From Acetobacter syzygii (GTDB taxonomy: Bacteria; Pseudomonadota; Alphaproteobacteria; Acetobacterales; Acetobacteraceae), in the NCBI RefSeq assembly GCF_000964225.1, contig NZ_BAMZ01000003.1, forward strand, positions 62,001 through 126,000: a stretch of DNA of 64,000 bases, written 5' to 3'. The position numbers and the translations under genes are program-made. Of the stretch, positions 33,513 through 42,986 are shown in pieces (position 1 is the first letter of the stretch; each line of letters opens with the position of its first letter). The notes under the pieces are model-generated. The model was not told where the DNA came from. It saw nothing but the letters and a program-made list of their open reading frames with translations, and ran no database searches.

Positions 33513-35063
33513 TTATTGTGCCTTACGCAACAACCGTCGCTGAATACGCGCAGCCATAGCAGCCAAATCAGCCACCCCAAGGCCATGCAGAAGAACAGCG
33601 TACAAAGCGCCGCCACCGCACACCATGCCCGCCAGCCAAAGAGCTCTGGTAACAAACAGGGTCGGCAGCTCCACCACATGCTCAATACCCCAAAGCCCCA
33701 ACCCCATAAGAAGCGCACCAATACTGACGCGGCCCATATGGAATAGTGTTGCACCAGACAGACGCAGCGCATTCTTGCGTTGCAGCAGCACTGCCAAGAA
33801 TACAACATTCACACAGGCCGTAACACTACTGGCCAAAGGTGGACCCATATGTGCCAGAGGCTTCATGAACAACAGGTTCAGAACAAAGTTCAGCAGCAGC
33901 ACACCAATGCCAACATAAACAGGTGTGCGGGTATCTCCCCTTGCAAAAAAGGCTGGAGAGAGCACTTTAACCAGAATAAAAGCAGGCAGCCCAATGGCAT
34001 AGGCCCGCAAAGATTGCGCTGACAGCAGAGCATCATGCTCGGTAAAAGAACCATGACCGAACAGCACAATCATAATAGGCCCGGCCAGCACCAGCAGCCC
34101 GGCCACAGCAGGCAGGGTCAACAGCACCACATATTCCATAGACCGGCTCTGAGCCGCATGTGCGCCCTCAATATCTCCAGCGCTTAAATGCCGCGTGAGC
34201 ACTGGCAAAAGTGTGGTGCCTGCGGCTGCCCCCAGCACACCTAGCGGTAACTGGTTAATCCGGTCTGCAAAATACATGAGCGACACGCTCCCCGCAGGGA
34301 GCAAGGTGCCAATTATTGTATCAACAGTCAGATTGATCTGGCCAACTCCGCTCCCGATCAGCCCCGGCACCATACGGCGCAGCAACAATCGAATGCGTGG
34401 TGTTAACATGGGCCAAAGTGGCATCAGACCAAACTGAGCCTTTTCGCAGGCCCATGCCAGCAACCCCAACTGGACCACGCCAGAGACCGTTACCCCCCAC
34501 GCCGCAGCGTAAGCAACACTTGGGAAAAACGGTGAAGCACCAATAATGGCAATAATACCCACCACATTAAAAGCCAGATAAGCAGCAGAAGCCATGCCAA
34601 AACGATGTAAACCGTTAAGCACCCCGGCAAATAAAGCCGCAGCGCAGATCATGACCAGATAGGGAAAAGTAATGCGGCTCAGACTGACCGCCAGAGCGTA
34701 GCGGTCACCACTTTGCAAAAAGCCCGGAGCTATAACCCGCAACACCTGCGGCATAAACACTTCGCCCAGCACGCACAGAAAAATCAGCCATGCCAGCATG
34801 ACCCCAAGCGTACGACGGGCAAACAGACGGGCCTCATCCCTGCCATCCTGCACCATAACGGTGGAAAACATGGGAACAAAGGCCGCGTTAAAAGCCCCTT
34901 CCCCAAACAGGCGACGGAACATGTTAGGCAGACGGAATGCAACCTGATACGCATCCTGCAAAGGACCCGCCCCCATAAAGGCGGCCAGAAGCTGGTCACG
35001 TATCAATCCGAGAATGCGGCTGAGCATGGTCCAGCCACCAACGGTCAGAAAATTTCTGAGCAT
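33513..35063 (-). CDS. murJ: Lipid II flippase MurJ
   Basis: 516-aa inner-membrane protein of the MOP exporter superfamily with about 14 spans, moving lipid II to the periplasm for peptidoglycan synthesis. The N-terminal segment MLSRILGLIRDQLLAAFMGAG and LPNMFRRLFGEGAFNAAFVP are diagnostic. The length is normal. It is followed by the UdgX fusion on the same strand, and its promoter region (35064-35269) is shared with the AI-2E-family gene. Confidence 0.96.
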   Translation of the reverse strand: MLRNFLTVGGWTMLSRILGLIRDQLLAAFMGAGPLQDAYQVAFRLPNMFRRLFGEGAFNAAFVPMFSTVMVQDGRDEARLFARRTLGVMLAWLIFLCVLGEVFMPQVLRVIAPGFLQSGDRYALAVSLSRITFPYLVMICAAALFAGVLNGLHRFGMASAAYLAFNVVGIIAIIGASPFFPSVAYAAAWGVTVSGVVQLGLLAWACEKAQFGLMPLWPMLTPRIRLLLRRMVPGLIGSGVGQINLTVDTIIGTLLPAGSVSLMYFADRINQLPLGVLGAAAGTTLLPVLTRHLSAGDIEGAHAAQSRSMEYVVLLTLPAVAGLLVLAGPIMIVLFGHGSFTEHDALLSAQSLRAYAIGLPAFILVKVLSPAFFARGDTRTPVYVGIGVLLLNFVLNLLFMKPLAHMGPPLASSVTACVNVVFLAVLLQRKNALRLSGATLFHMGRVSIGALLMGLGLWGIEHVVELPTLFVTRALWLAGMVCGGGALYAVLLHGLGVADLAAMAARIQRRLLRKAQ

Positions 35064-35188
35064 GGAATATCCGCTTCAATAGGCAGGCAAGAAGCGGAAC
35101 ACTAGAGATATATTTGAAAAAAGATACAGCCAATCCATGCCCAGACCGGGCAGAACAAACCCGGACGCACCACATGTGCTATATTATT

Positions 35189-35220
35189 CGTGCACAACAC
35201 AGTATGCTGTGTACAGCACG
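35189..35220. promoter_or_regulatory. 32-bp near-perfect dyad between murJ and the AI-2E-family gene
   Basis: Outer arms CGTGC and GCACG and inner arms ACACAG and CTGTGT are arranged symmetrically around TATG, with a central unpaired ACA on each side. The dyad overlaps plausible -10/-35 space of the divergent promoters, about 50 bases before the downstream ATG. It looks like an operator for a dimeric regulator, but the regulator is unknown. Confidence 0.55.
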
Positions 35221-35269
35221 ATAAAGAGCGGTCTGTGCAAAACAGGATCATTGGAAAGACACATCACGC

Positions 35270-36382
35270 ATGCCCAATACGCCTCCATCTTCGTTAGTGC
35301 CCGCGCACCAGCGCTGTAGCCTGATCAAGGCCAGCCAGCGCTCCAAGCGGGGACAGGAAATGGCACGCAGTCTTCTCGCGCTTTTTATTGTGACAGTTGC
35401 TCTTTACACCATACAGGGCTTTTTGCCTGCTCTTGCATGGGGGGGGGTTTTTGCCATTGCCACATGGCCGCTCTACACATGGGCGTGCCGCATGTGGCCA
35501 CACGCAGCACGCGGCACACTGCTGCCGCTCCTGTTTACTGCGGCTATGGCATTATTATTTGTTATTCCCCTAACACTCCTCACGCTTGAAGCCATTGGCG
35601 AGGCACAAAACGCTCTGGAATGGGTGGATCATGCCCGTAAATTTGGTGTTCCCGTACCCGATGTTATTCAGGAACTTCCATTTGGTGCAGCCACCATTAC
35701 TCATTTGTGGGAAACACACTTGGCTAACCCGCGCGATGTTTCCGGCCTGCTGGGCGCGCTGGACAACAAGGGGGTTACAGTTACCCGTGCATTAGGGAGC
35801 CAGATTGCTCACCGTGGCACGTTGTTCTGCTTTTCCATTCTAACACTGTTTTTTCTGTATAAGGACGGTGTTTCCGTTATCCGCCAGTGTCGTGTGGCGT
35901 CCTGCCGGGCTTTTGGCCGCAGGGGGGAAAGCATTGCCCGCCAGATTGTTGCATCCATCCATGGCTCTGTTCAGGGCCTTGTGCTGGTCGGCATTGGCGA
36001 AGGGGTTTTAATGGGCATTGTGTATCTTTTCGCCCACGCTCCCCATCCTGCTTTGTTTGGCGTCATTACGGCTGTTGCAGCCATGATCCCGTTTTGCGCA
36101 ATGATAGCGATTAGTTTGGTCTCGTTGCTGATTCTGGTCTCTGGCGCATCTGTTGCCGCTATTGTGACCTTCTGCATTGGCGCAACCGTTATTTTTGTAG
36201 CCGACCACTTTGTCCGCCCAACCCTGATTGGCGGCACAACAAAACTGCCATTCCTGTGGGTTCTGCTCGGCATTTTGGGTGGTGCGGAAATGTGGGGGTT
36301 GATTGGCCTGTTTATTGGCCCGGCAGCCATGGCCGCACTCAACCTGATCTGGCGGCGCTGGGCATACGGCAATAATGCATAA
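35270..36382 (+). CDS. AI-2E family (PerM-like) membrane transporter
   Basis: 370-aa polytopic protein of the AI-2E/PerM/YdiK family with about eight spans. Typical parts are the N-terminal pair of spans, a soluble segment (about 110-180), SIHGSVQGLVLVGIGEGVLMG, and the C-terminal VLLGILGGAEMWGLIGLFIGP. Substrates in this family vary and are rarely known. A later ATG at 35360 could be the true start, just before the first span. It faces away from murJ. Confidence 0.85.
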   Translation: MPNTPPSSLVPAHQRCSLIKASQRSKRGQEMARSLLALFIVTVALYTIQGFLPALAWGGVFAIATWPLYTWACRMWPHAARGTLLPLLFTAAMALLFVIPLTLLTLEAIGEAQNALEWVDHARKFGVPVPDVIQELPFGAATITHLWETHLANPRDVSGLLGALDNKGVTVTRALGSQIAHRGTLFCFSILTLFFLYKDGVSVIRQCRVASCRAFGRRGESIARQIVASIHGSVQGLVLVGIGEGVLMGIVYLFAHAPHPALFGVITAVAAMIPFCAMIAISLVSLLILVSGASVAAIVTFCIGATVIFVADHFVRPTLIGGTTKLPFLWVLLGILGGAEMWGLIGLFIGPAAMAALNLIWRRWAYGNNA

Positions 36383-36447
36383 GCCGTAAAGGCTTTTGCA
36401 TTTCCCCCCAAGGGTGGGGTTATTAAGCATTTTATTTTGGAAAAATA

Positions 36448-36521
36448 TCGGGCAGGCGGGATTCGAACCCACGACCCCCAGTCCCCCAGACTGATGCGCT
36501 ACCAGACTGCGCTACTGCCCG
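36448..36521 (-). tRNA. tRNA-Pro (anticodon GGG)
   Basis: The minus strand reads CGGGCAGTAGCGCAGTCTGG at the 5' end, with a 7-bp acceptor stem closed by CTGCCCG, an anticodon loop CTGGGGG giving anticodon GGG, a T-arm GGGTTCGAATCCC, and discriminator A. CCA is not encoded. It lies between the convergent AI-2E-family gene and the merR gene. Confidence 0.95.
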
Positions 36522-36599
36522 TTAAGTGTGAAGGCTGTTTAGCAGCCCTCTATAAAGGGCACAAGCCCATAACCACCTTTATTCTTATCTTTTTTATAA

Positions 36600-37199
36600 T
36601 CAGGCCAAAATCTTGCGCCGTATGGCTTCCAGCTCCACAAGCACATCGCTCAGGTCAGACCGTAAACGAACATTCTGCCCCATTATCTGCACAAGCGCTT
36701 GCTCCAGACCTGCTTCCACTGCCGCTGGCAACTGCGCTGCTACGGTCTCAATCTGCTGGTAATCCGCCACAACAGGAACGTCCTGCTCAGATTCAATCAC
36801 CGCCATTTCGGCAGCAACAGGCGCTTCTTCCACACCATTGGCGGCAGAGGTCTGCATATCCGGTTGTGGTGCCAAAGGCCGTTCCTGTAACAGGCGCTGA
36901 ACACCTTTTACCGTATAACCCTGAGTGTAAATCAGATCTGCAATCTGGCTTAAAAGCGCCACATCATCAGGCCTGTAATAGCGTCGGCCTCCCCCTCTTT
37001 TTAAGGGGCGGACCTGATGGAACTGGGTTTCCCACAAGCGCAGGGTATGCTGGGGAACATGCAGTTCATCTGCAACTTCGCTAATGGTACGAAAAGCCTG
37101 CGGACCTTTTTCCGCATCCAGAGACTCTGCCTCTGCGGGCAGGGAATCCAGCGTATCGTGCTCAACATCATGCATGGATGGCGTGCCATTAATCGTCAT
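36600..37199 (-). CDS. MerR-family transcriptional regulator
   Basis: 199-aa regulator. The N-terminal MerR DNA-binding domain (about 35-105) reads [22 protein letters not shown] and [24 protein letters not shown]. The C-terminal part is Ala/Glu-rich with a possible coiled coil at the end ([20 protein letters not shown]). The frame is open from 37418, but ATG 37199 is used, overlapping the ihfA stop by 11 bases. A MerR gene at this place after ihfA is common in alphaproteobacteria. Target and effector are unknown. Confidence 0.88.
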   Translation of the reverse strand: MTINGTPSMHDVEHDTLDSLPAEAESLDAEKGPQAFRTISEVADELHVPQHTLRLWETQFHQVRPLKRGGGRRYYRPDDVALLSQIADLIYTQGYTVKGVQRLLQERPLAPQPDMQTSAANGVEEAPVAAEMAVIESEQDVPVVADYQQIETVAAQLPAAVEAGLEQALVQIMGQNVRLRSDLSDVLVELEAIRRKILA

Positions 37200-37506
37200 A
37201 TTCGACTCCCGGCTCTGTCTCCTCATGGTTGACCTCGGCCCTGAGCAGCTGACTGGACCGGAACACCAAAACGGAGCGGGGAAGAATCGGTACCTCTTCC
37301 CCTGTTTTGGGGTTACGCCCGCAGCGCTGCCCCTTTTTACGGACTGAGAACGTGCCAAAACCGCTGATTTTGACACTTTCGCCTCGCTCGAGCGCCTGCA
37401 TAACTGTCTCCAGAACATCTTCTAGGAGCACAGACGACTCTTTACGAGACAACCCTACCTGCTGATAGATCTGCTCTATCAAAGATGCACGCGTGACAGT
37501 TTCCAT
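37189..37506 (-). CDS. ihfA: Integration host factor subunit alpha
   Basis: 105-aa alpha chain of IHF. The N-terminus [21 protein letters not shown], and the arm region [20 protein letters not shown], followed by [10 protein letters not shown], match IhfA. It is 73 bases downstream of fabH and overlaps merR, so it probably belongs to the plsX–fabH–ihfA–merR transcript. The partner ihfB is at 31.9 kb. Confidence 0.95.
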   Translation of the reverse strand: METVTRASLIEQIYQQVGLSRKESSVLLEDVLETVMQALERGESVKISGFGTFSVRKKGQRCGRNPKTGEEVPILPRSVLVFRSSQLLRAEVNHEETEPGVEYDD

Positions 37507-37579
37507 GTGACGAAAGGTAACACGCCTGTGCGGCGCGTCAATTCATTCACAATGATGTCACTTGTCTGTTATCAATAAT

Positions 37580-38545
37580 TCACAGGCGAACGAGCACGGA
37601 GCCCCAGGTCAAACCGCCCCCCAGTGCCTCCATAAGCACCAGCTCACCTTTTTGAATCCGCCCATCCCTGACAGCTTCATCCAGTGCCAGAGGTATGGAC
37701 GCGGCAGACGTATTGGCGTGCCGGTCAACCGTTACAACCACACGTTCGGCAGGAAGGCTCAGCTTTTTAGCCACCCCTTCAATAATCCGGATGTTGGCCT
37801 GATGAGGAACAAGCCAGTCCACATCCGCATAGGTCAAGCCTTCTGCGTTCAGCGCTTCATCAACCGAAGAGGATAATTTGGCAACGGCATGGCGGAATAC
37901 GTCCCGCCCGCTCATTTTCAGGTGCCCACTTTTTTCAGGCTGCCCAACTGCGCCATCAACATACAAAAGGTCACCCGTTGTGCCGTCCGAATGCAGATGC
38001 GTGGACAAAATGCCATGACTATCGGATTCGTCAGTGGCTGAAACCACAACGGCCCCTGCTCCATCACCAAACAGAACGCAGGTTCCTCTGTCTTCCCAGT
38101 CCACAATGCGGGAATACACTTCGCTTCCGATCACAAGTGCATTACGCACCTGACCAGACCGAATAAAGGAATCCGCTGTGGCCAAAGCAAAAATAAAGCC
38201 AGAGCAGGCCGCAGCAATATCAAAGCCAAAACCATGGGTCATACCCAAAGCAGCCTGAATCCGCACTGCCGTGGCCGGAAACGCCTGATCCGGGGTAGAG
38301 GTCGCAACCAGAACAACATCGATGTCCTGAGCACTTAAACCCGCATACTCCAGAGCACGCTGCGCGGCCCTGGTTCCCATACTTGTTGCGGTATCTTCCG
38401 GTCCGGCTACATGCCGCTGCGTAATACCGGTACGGGTCCTGATCCATTCATCCGAAGTTGCAAGGCGGGTTGCCAGCTCTTCGTTCGTGACAACTCTTTC
38501 TGGCAGAAATCCGCCAAAACCCACCAGACGCGAACGTTTTGCCAT
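37580..38545 (-). CDS. fabH: 3-oxoacyl-ACP synthase III
   Basis: 321-aa condensing enzyme that starts fatty-acid synthesis from acetyl-CoA and malonyl-ACP. The catalytic Cys114 lies in AAACSGFIFA, His in VPHQANIRI and Asn in HANTSAASIP. The start is revised to ATG 38545 (MAKRSRLVGFGG) from a TTG-led frame at 38599. It follows plsX by about 70 bases on the same strand. Confidence 0.96.
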   Translation of the reverse strand: MAKRSRLVGFGGFLPERVVTNEELATRLATSDEWIRTRTGITQRHVAGPEDTATSMGTRAAQRALEYAGLSAQDIDVVLVATSTPDQAFPATAVRIQAALGMTHGFGFDIAAACSGFIFALATADSFIRSGQVRNALVIGSEVYSRIVDWEDRGTCVLFGDGAGAVVVSATDESDSHGILSTHLHSDGTTGDLLYVDGAVGQPEKSGHLKMSGRDVFRHAVAKLSSSVDEALNAEGLTYADVDWLVPHQANIRIIEGVAKKLSLPAERVVVTVDRHANTSAASIPLALDEAVRDGRIQKGELVLMEALGGGLTWGSVLVRL

Positions 38546-38617
38546 GACCGTTCTTTCATTATCCGCCAGCGCACGCCACTCCGGGCGTTGCGCACGCAAT
38601 ACATTCGCCCCGTTTAT

Positions 38618-39724
38618 TCAGGAAACCGGGAGGGCTGGTTCACATTCTTCCTCAACCTGTGGGCGCATCAGCAATGCTCCCATATGAGAAAGGCGCTCAC
38701 GAATGCTCTCATTAAAACCATGCGTGACCATATCCATGGCCACATCGACTGCAGCGGCAAACCCCTCGGCATCCGTGCCACCATGGGATTTGACCACCAC
38801 ACCATTAAGCCCCACAAAAACCGCGCCATTGTAACGACGGGGGTCCAGCCACTCCTTCATCCGCTCAAGTCCGGGACGGACAAGCAGATACCCAAGGCGG
38901 GAAATAATCCCACGCTGGAAAACACGGCGCAGAAGGGTCGTGGCCATTTTCAGCACGCCTTCGCCGGTTTTAAGGGCAACATTTCCCGTAAATCCGTCAG
39001 TTACAACCACGTCTGTGGTGCCTGCGGTAATATCATGCCCTTCCACAAAACCGTGGAACTGGGCAGCAAGAGGACTCTCGCGCAGCGTTTCTGCCGCCAC
39101 GCGCAGTTTTTCGTCCCCTTTAAGTTCTTCCGCCCCGATATTGAGCAAGCCAATCGTTGGTGCGGGCAGCCCCAGAACAGACTTGGCAAAGGCCTCACCC
39201 ATTACGGCAAACTCTACCAGATTACGCCAGTCACACACCACGTTGGCACCCAGATCAAGCATGACAACATCGCCCTTGATGGTTGGGCTGATGGCCGCCA
39301 TGGCGGGCCGGGAAATACCGGGAAGTGTTTTAACAACAATCTTGGCCAGAGCCAGCATGGCGCCACTGTTACCGGCAGACACAACCCCTTGGGCGCGCCC
39401 ACTGGCTACGGCGTCCATGGCAAGTCGCATGGAGGACTGACGCATCCGCAGGGCGGATGTTGGCTTCATGTCCATGGAGATGGACACATCCGTATGCCAC
39501 ACCGTGCATATGGACGCAGCCTTGGGATACTTCGCCAGCAAAGGCAGCAGGCGCGCTTCATCCCCGATCAGAAGCACCTTGATGTTTCGGTGCCGCTCGG
39601 CGGCAAGGGCAAGCCCGGCAACAACCACTTCTGGAGCCCCATCGCCCCCCATTCCATCCACGGCAAGGTTGAACACCTCATCTGGATCGGAAGGAAAACT
39701 TTCTGGAATCTCGGTCTTGCTCAT
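38618..39724 (-). CDS. plsX: Phosphate acyltransferase PlsX
   Basis: 368-aa enzyme that makes acyl-phosphate from acyl-ACP for phospholipid synthesis. The N-terminal AVDGMGGDGAPEVVV, GVVSAGNSGAMLALA and TDGFTGNVALKTGEG segments are diagnostic. The start is revised to ATG 39724. It lies between rpmF and fabH in the conserved DUF177–rpmF–plsX–fabH order. Confidence 0.96.
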   Translation of the reverse strand: MSKTEIPESFPSDPDEVFNLAVDGMGGDGAPEVVVAGLALAAERHRNIKVLLIGDEARLLPLLAKYPKAASICTVWHTDVSISMDMKPTSALRMRQSSMRLAMDAVASGRAQGVVSAGNSGAMLALAKIVVKTLPGISRPAMAAISPTIKGDVVMLDLGANVVCDWRNLVEFAVMGEAFAKSVLGLPAPTIGLLNIGAEELKGDEKLRVAAETLRESPLAAQFHGFVEGHDITAGTTDVVVTDGFTGNVALKTGEGVLKMATTLLRRVFQRGIISRLGYLLVRPGLERMKEWLDPRRYNGAVFVGLNGVVVKSHGGTDAEGFAAAVDVAMDMVTHGFNESIRERLSHMGALLMRPQVEEECEPALPVS

Positions 39725-39809
39725 GCCTGCTTCTCTGCCATGCCGCAGATGCCTTACCCCCATTATCCCGCGTGCTACGGATGCAACACGCGTTTACGCG
39801 CCTGAATAA

Positions 39810-40013
39810 TCAGGCGCGAACGGCGACCTTGAGTGCCTTGCCTGCTGCAATCACTTCACGGCCATCGTAATGACCGCAGTGGCTGCAGACATTGTGAGGA
39901 CGCTTCAGTTCGCCACAGTTGGAGCATTCAGCATGAGCTTCTGCGCGCAGAGCTTCATGGCTGCGACGCATGCCACGACGTGAAGGCGAGGTTTTCTTTT
40001 TGGGTACAGCCAT
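39810..40013 (-). CDS. rpmF: 50S ribosomal protein L32
   Basis: 67-aa large-subunit protein. It begins [22 protein letters not shown] and has four zinc-type cysteines or cysteine/histidine positions in [19 protein letters not shown]. The stop is about 85 bases before plsX. The 170 bases upstream, to the DUF177 gene, hold no recognisable gene. Confidence 0.97.
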   Translation of the reverse strand: MAVPKKKTSPSRRGMRRSHEALRAEAHAECSNCGELKRPHNVCSHCGHYDGREVIAAGKALKVAVRA

Positions 40014-40185
40014 AAGCCCAGCCCCTTCTCATAAAAATGGTTAAGAACAACACACCTGGTCACGCGCGAACGCAGCCAGACGACATAACAGGTTTATCAC
40101 CAGCACTGAGCCGCGGCCTCTAGCAGACAGCCAGCGTTTTCGCAAGCAATCCTAAAAGAAAACCCAACACGCACACCTTGAATGG

Positions 40186-40740
40186 TTACGCGTTTCCACC
40201 CCGCCAGCGCGCCAGACCGGCAAAAGGACTGGCTTTTTTTTCAGACTCTTCCTCAACCCCGCGCCGTTCCACCTCGTCCTCATCCATGATCAGACCGGGA
40301 GGGAGAATAACATCAGGCGCATGGGGGTAGGGTTCCAGATCCAGAGCAAACTGCTCAACCACAGCCTCGCCCAGATCAACGTCCTGCCCTTCATACGGAA
40401 TTTCATCAATCGCGTCCATATCCGGGGCATCGGCTTCCACAAACTGGGATGCGGGCACAAAGCGGACAACAAAGGAACCCGCCATCACATCCTCAAACGC
40501 CTCCATGCTCACAACGCAGGTTTGCGTAAAGCGCGCAGCCAACGCGCCTTCGGCCGTAACAGTGCCCCGTCCATCATCTTTCAGGCGGTAGCGGCAGCGC
40601 AGCATGGCCACATCCTGCAAACCCAGCCTTTTGGCAACTTTCTGGCATTCATCCGGTGTGGCTTCCACCGTCATATCCGTTCCCAGTGTTCCGATTCGGC
40701 GCACGGCCAGAGGGCGAGAAAATTCTGGCTTTTCGGTCAT
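40186..40740 (-). CDS. DUF177 (YceD-like) protein linked to 23S rRNA/L32
   Basis: 184-aa protein of the DUF177/YceD family, which is almost always encoded next to rpmF and is tied to 23S rRNA accumulation. It shows the family segments FTQTCVVSMEAFEDVM and DLGEAVVEQFALDLEPYPHAP. The start is ATG 40740, with AGGAG upstream. The 254 bases to bamE hold only a doubtful 47-codon frame. Confidence 0.88.
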   Translation of the reverse strand: MTEKPEFSRPLAVRRIGTLGTDMTVEATPDECQKVAKRLGLQDVAMLRCRYRLKDDGRGTVTAEGALAARFTQTCVVSMEAFEDVMAGSFVVRFVPASQFVEADAPDMDAIDEIPYEGQDVDLGEAVVEQFALDLEPYPHAPDVILPPGLIMDEDEVERRGVEEESEKKASPFAGLARWRGGNA

Positions 40741-40994
40741 GGAAGTCTCCTGAAATGACGCTAAAACAAGCGGGCGGAACATGCTCGGGGCAAAGCTTCG
40801 GCCACCGTGCGCACAATCTACCACACAAGCAGAGTTTTATGGAGTAATGACAAAGGCAGAAGCGCATAAAGCGTGTGCTTTTTGCCATTCAGCGATTGAC
40901 GCACCGCGAGTGTTGGGGCATCGGACAGGAATGGCCGTTGCCAGTTGGATGACGATCATGGATCACAATCTTACGTTTGGGACACCCTGACCAG

Positions 40995-41555
40995 ATGACG
41001 CCGCCACGCAAGAACAAGATGATGCGCCTTAAAAGTGCCTGTGGAGCACTTGCCACTGTTCTTGTGCTCTCTGGCTGTCAGGTTTTTGGCCCCACGCCGA
41101 CCCCCAGAGGTTCACTGCTCGAACCGGAAGAATACAGCCAGCTTGTTCCCGGCTCCAGCACACGGGCCGATGCCATTGACCTGATGGGCTCCCCCACCAC
41201 CAAGGGGGCGTTTGATGATAACATCTGGATTTATATTTCCATGACCACCCATCTGGTGCCCATGGATTTTCCCGGTGTGATCAAACAGGACCTTGTTGTG
41301 CTCAAGTTCAACAATGCCGGAACACTGGAAAGTATGCGCACGCTGAATGCCAAGGACGGCATACACGTAGCCATGATTAACGAAGTGACCCCAACACCGG
41401 GTACCAAAATTAACGCCCTCCAGCAGATTTTGGGCAATGTCGGCCGCTACAACCCCATGCAGAACATGATGGGCTCTGGCGCAGCAGGCGGTCAGGGCGG
41501 CATGTTCAACAACAATTCGGGGCCTGGGCACTTCGGTTCGGGTAACTCCCTCTAA
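40995..41555 (+). CDS. bamE: Outer membrane assembly lipoprotein BamE (SmpA/OmlA)
   Basis: 186-aa lipoprotein of the BAM complex, which inserts outer-membrane proteins. A basic N-terminus and hydrophobic core end in the lipobox LVLSGC, so Cys would be lipidated at about residue 28. The BamE domain (about 40-120) has PGSSTRADAIDLMGSPT and IWIYISM. The last 45 residues are Gly/Asn/Met-rich, an addition not found in E. coli BamE. ATG 40995 is used; 41019 and 41022 are other possible starts. Confidence 0.88.
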   Translation: MTPPRKNKMMRLKSACGALATVLVLSGCQVFGPTPTPRGSLLEPEEYSQLVPGSSTRADAIDLMGSPTTKGAFDDNIWIYISMTTHLVPMDFPGVIKQDLVVLKFNNAGTLESMRTLNAKDGIHVAMINEVTPTPGTKINALQQILGNVGRYNPMQNMMGSGAAGGQGGMFNNNSGPGHFGSGNSL

Positions 41556-41595
41556 ACGGTCGCTCCGCTCAACCTGCTGCAGAAGTGGCAAGCCC

Positions 41596-42981
41596 CTAGT
41601 TTGGCAGGTATAGCCTGACCCGCAAGCCACCCTCTGGCGCGGCATCCAGTTCCATTTCCCCCCCATGTGCGCGAATAATATCCCGCGCTATGGTCAGCCC
41701 CAGACCAGTGCCCCCACCGTGCCCGCTCTCAAACGCACGCAGCACCTGTGCACGCCGGTCTGGTGGAATGCCCGGTCCATCATCGTCCACCAGAATACGC
41801 ACACCTCCAGCAACCCTGCGTGCGCTCAGCACCACACTGGCATCATGCCTGCGGGCATTATCAAACAGGTTACCCAGAGCGCGCCGCATGGCATCCGGCC
41901 GCATGTGGGCACGTAAACCCGGCTCCACCACAAGCGCTCTAACATGCACATTGGCACGCCGGGCTGCACCAACCACATCTTCCAAAAAAGGAACCATCTC
42001 AACCAGTTGGACGCTCTCAGAACCTTCCCCCCGGGCAAAGGAAAGGTAGCTGTCGATCATATGCTCCATTTCGGCAATATCGCCGATCATCTCATCCAGA
42101 TCTTCGGTCATGCGCGCAGCACAAATGGTGCCCTCACGCGGCATCATGGCCAAGGAGAGCCGCAGACGTGTCAGAGGTGTACGCAGATCGTGCGAAACAC
42201 CCGCCAGAACCCCCGTACGTTGGGCAACAAAGCGGGTAATCCGATCCTGCATCCGGTTGAAGGCCACAGCAGCCTTACGCACTTCCTGCGCGCCTGCCGG
42301 GCGTATGGGGCCAATATCCCGCCCCATGCCAAACTGTTCCGCCGCCTGTGCAAGCTGGCGAATGGCACGGACCTGATTACGCATGAACAGGCCCGCAATA
42401 ATGAACAGCAGCAGGGTGCTCCCCACCGTCCATGCTACAAAAAGCCATATCTGCCCCATGTCCAGCCGCTTTCTGGGGGCATCAATTTCCAGCACACCAT
42501 CTGGCAACTGGATGTAAATACGGACTGTATGGTGGAAATGCCGCCAGCTAATAAAAAATGGGTAGGTAATGGCCTCGTGCAATGCCCGCACAAGGTCATC
42601 ATCCATTGGTCCCAGCACATGGGTTGACCCAACGCGAGACAGTTTTCCACCCGGTCGCCAAATTTCTATCAGCTGGAGCTGCTCGCGGGCCTGCTCAATA
42701 AACCACTGCTTGTCCGCCGGATTTTTAAGCCGTTCCAGCGCATTGAGCGACAATACAATTTCTGCTGCAACCGAAGTGGTAAGCCGCCGGGACACAACCT
42801 TGAGAAAATTGCCGTAATAAAGCTCAAGCGCGATTCCCTGCGTGATAAGCAGAGGGAACAGAACAATCAGCAGCGAGCGCCCCAAAAGAGAGCGGGGCAA
42901 CACGCGCCTGACGGATTTTTCCATCGTGCTCGCATTCCACCCTCCCCGTGGGAAAAGACGAAAACCCCTTCGGCCTGCCAT
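41596..42981 (-). CDS. EnvZ-like sensor histidine kinase
   Basis: 461-aa membrane kinase. Two spans (about 33-53 and 177-199) flank a periplasmic sensor of about 120 residues, then a HAMP linker, a HisKA domain with GVSHDLRTPLTRLRL (His264) and an ATPase domain with NLFDNARRH, DDGPGIP and GTGLGLTIARDI. It starts five bases after the response regulator stop, with AAGG before the ATG, so the pair is co-expressed. The signal is unknown. Confidence 0.92.
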   Translation of the reverse strand: MAGRRGFRLFPRGGWNASTMEKSVRRVLPRSLLGRSLLIVLFPLLITQGIALELYYGNFLKVVSRRLTTSVAAEIVLSLNALERLKNPADKQWFIEQAREQLQLIEIWRPGGKLSRVGSTHVLGPMDDDLVRALHEAITYPFFISWRHFHHTVRIYIQLPDGVLEIDAPRKRLDMGQIWLFVAWTVGSTLLLFIIAGLFMRNQVRAIRQLAQAAEQFGMGRDIGPIRPAGAQEVRKAAVAFNRMQDRITRFVAQRTGVLAGVSHDLRTPLTRLRLSLAMMPREGTICAARMTEDLDEMIGDIAEMEHMIDSYLSFARGEGSESVQLVEMVPFLEDVVGAARRANVHVRALVVEPGLRAHMRPDAMRRALGNLFDNARRHDASVVLSARRVAGGVRILVDDDGPGIPPDRRAQVLRAFESGHGGGTGLGLTIARDIIRAHGGEMELDAAPEGGLRVRLYLPN

Positions 42982-42986
42982 ACGCC

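Noticed and set aside
36437-37084. 215-codon frame starting MEKYRAGGIRTHD
   Set aside because: It runs through the tRNA-Pro gene and then antisense to merR; this is a well-known kind of false protein created by tRNA sequence.
40847-40990. 47-codon frame with a CAFCH (CxxCH) motif before bamE
   Set aside because: There is no export signal for a c-type cytochrome and no recognisable relatives; it probably arises by chance in the promoter region of bamE.
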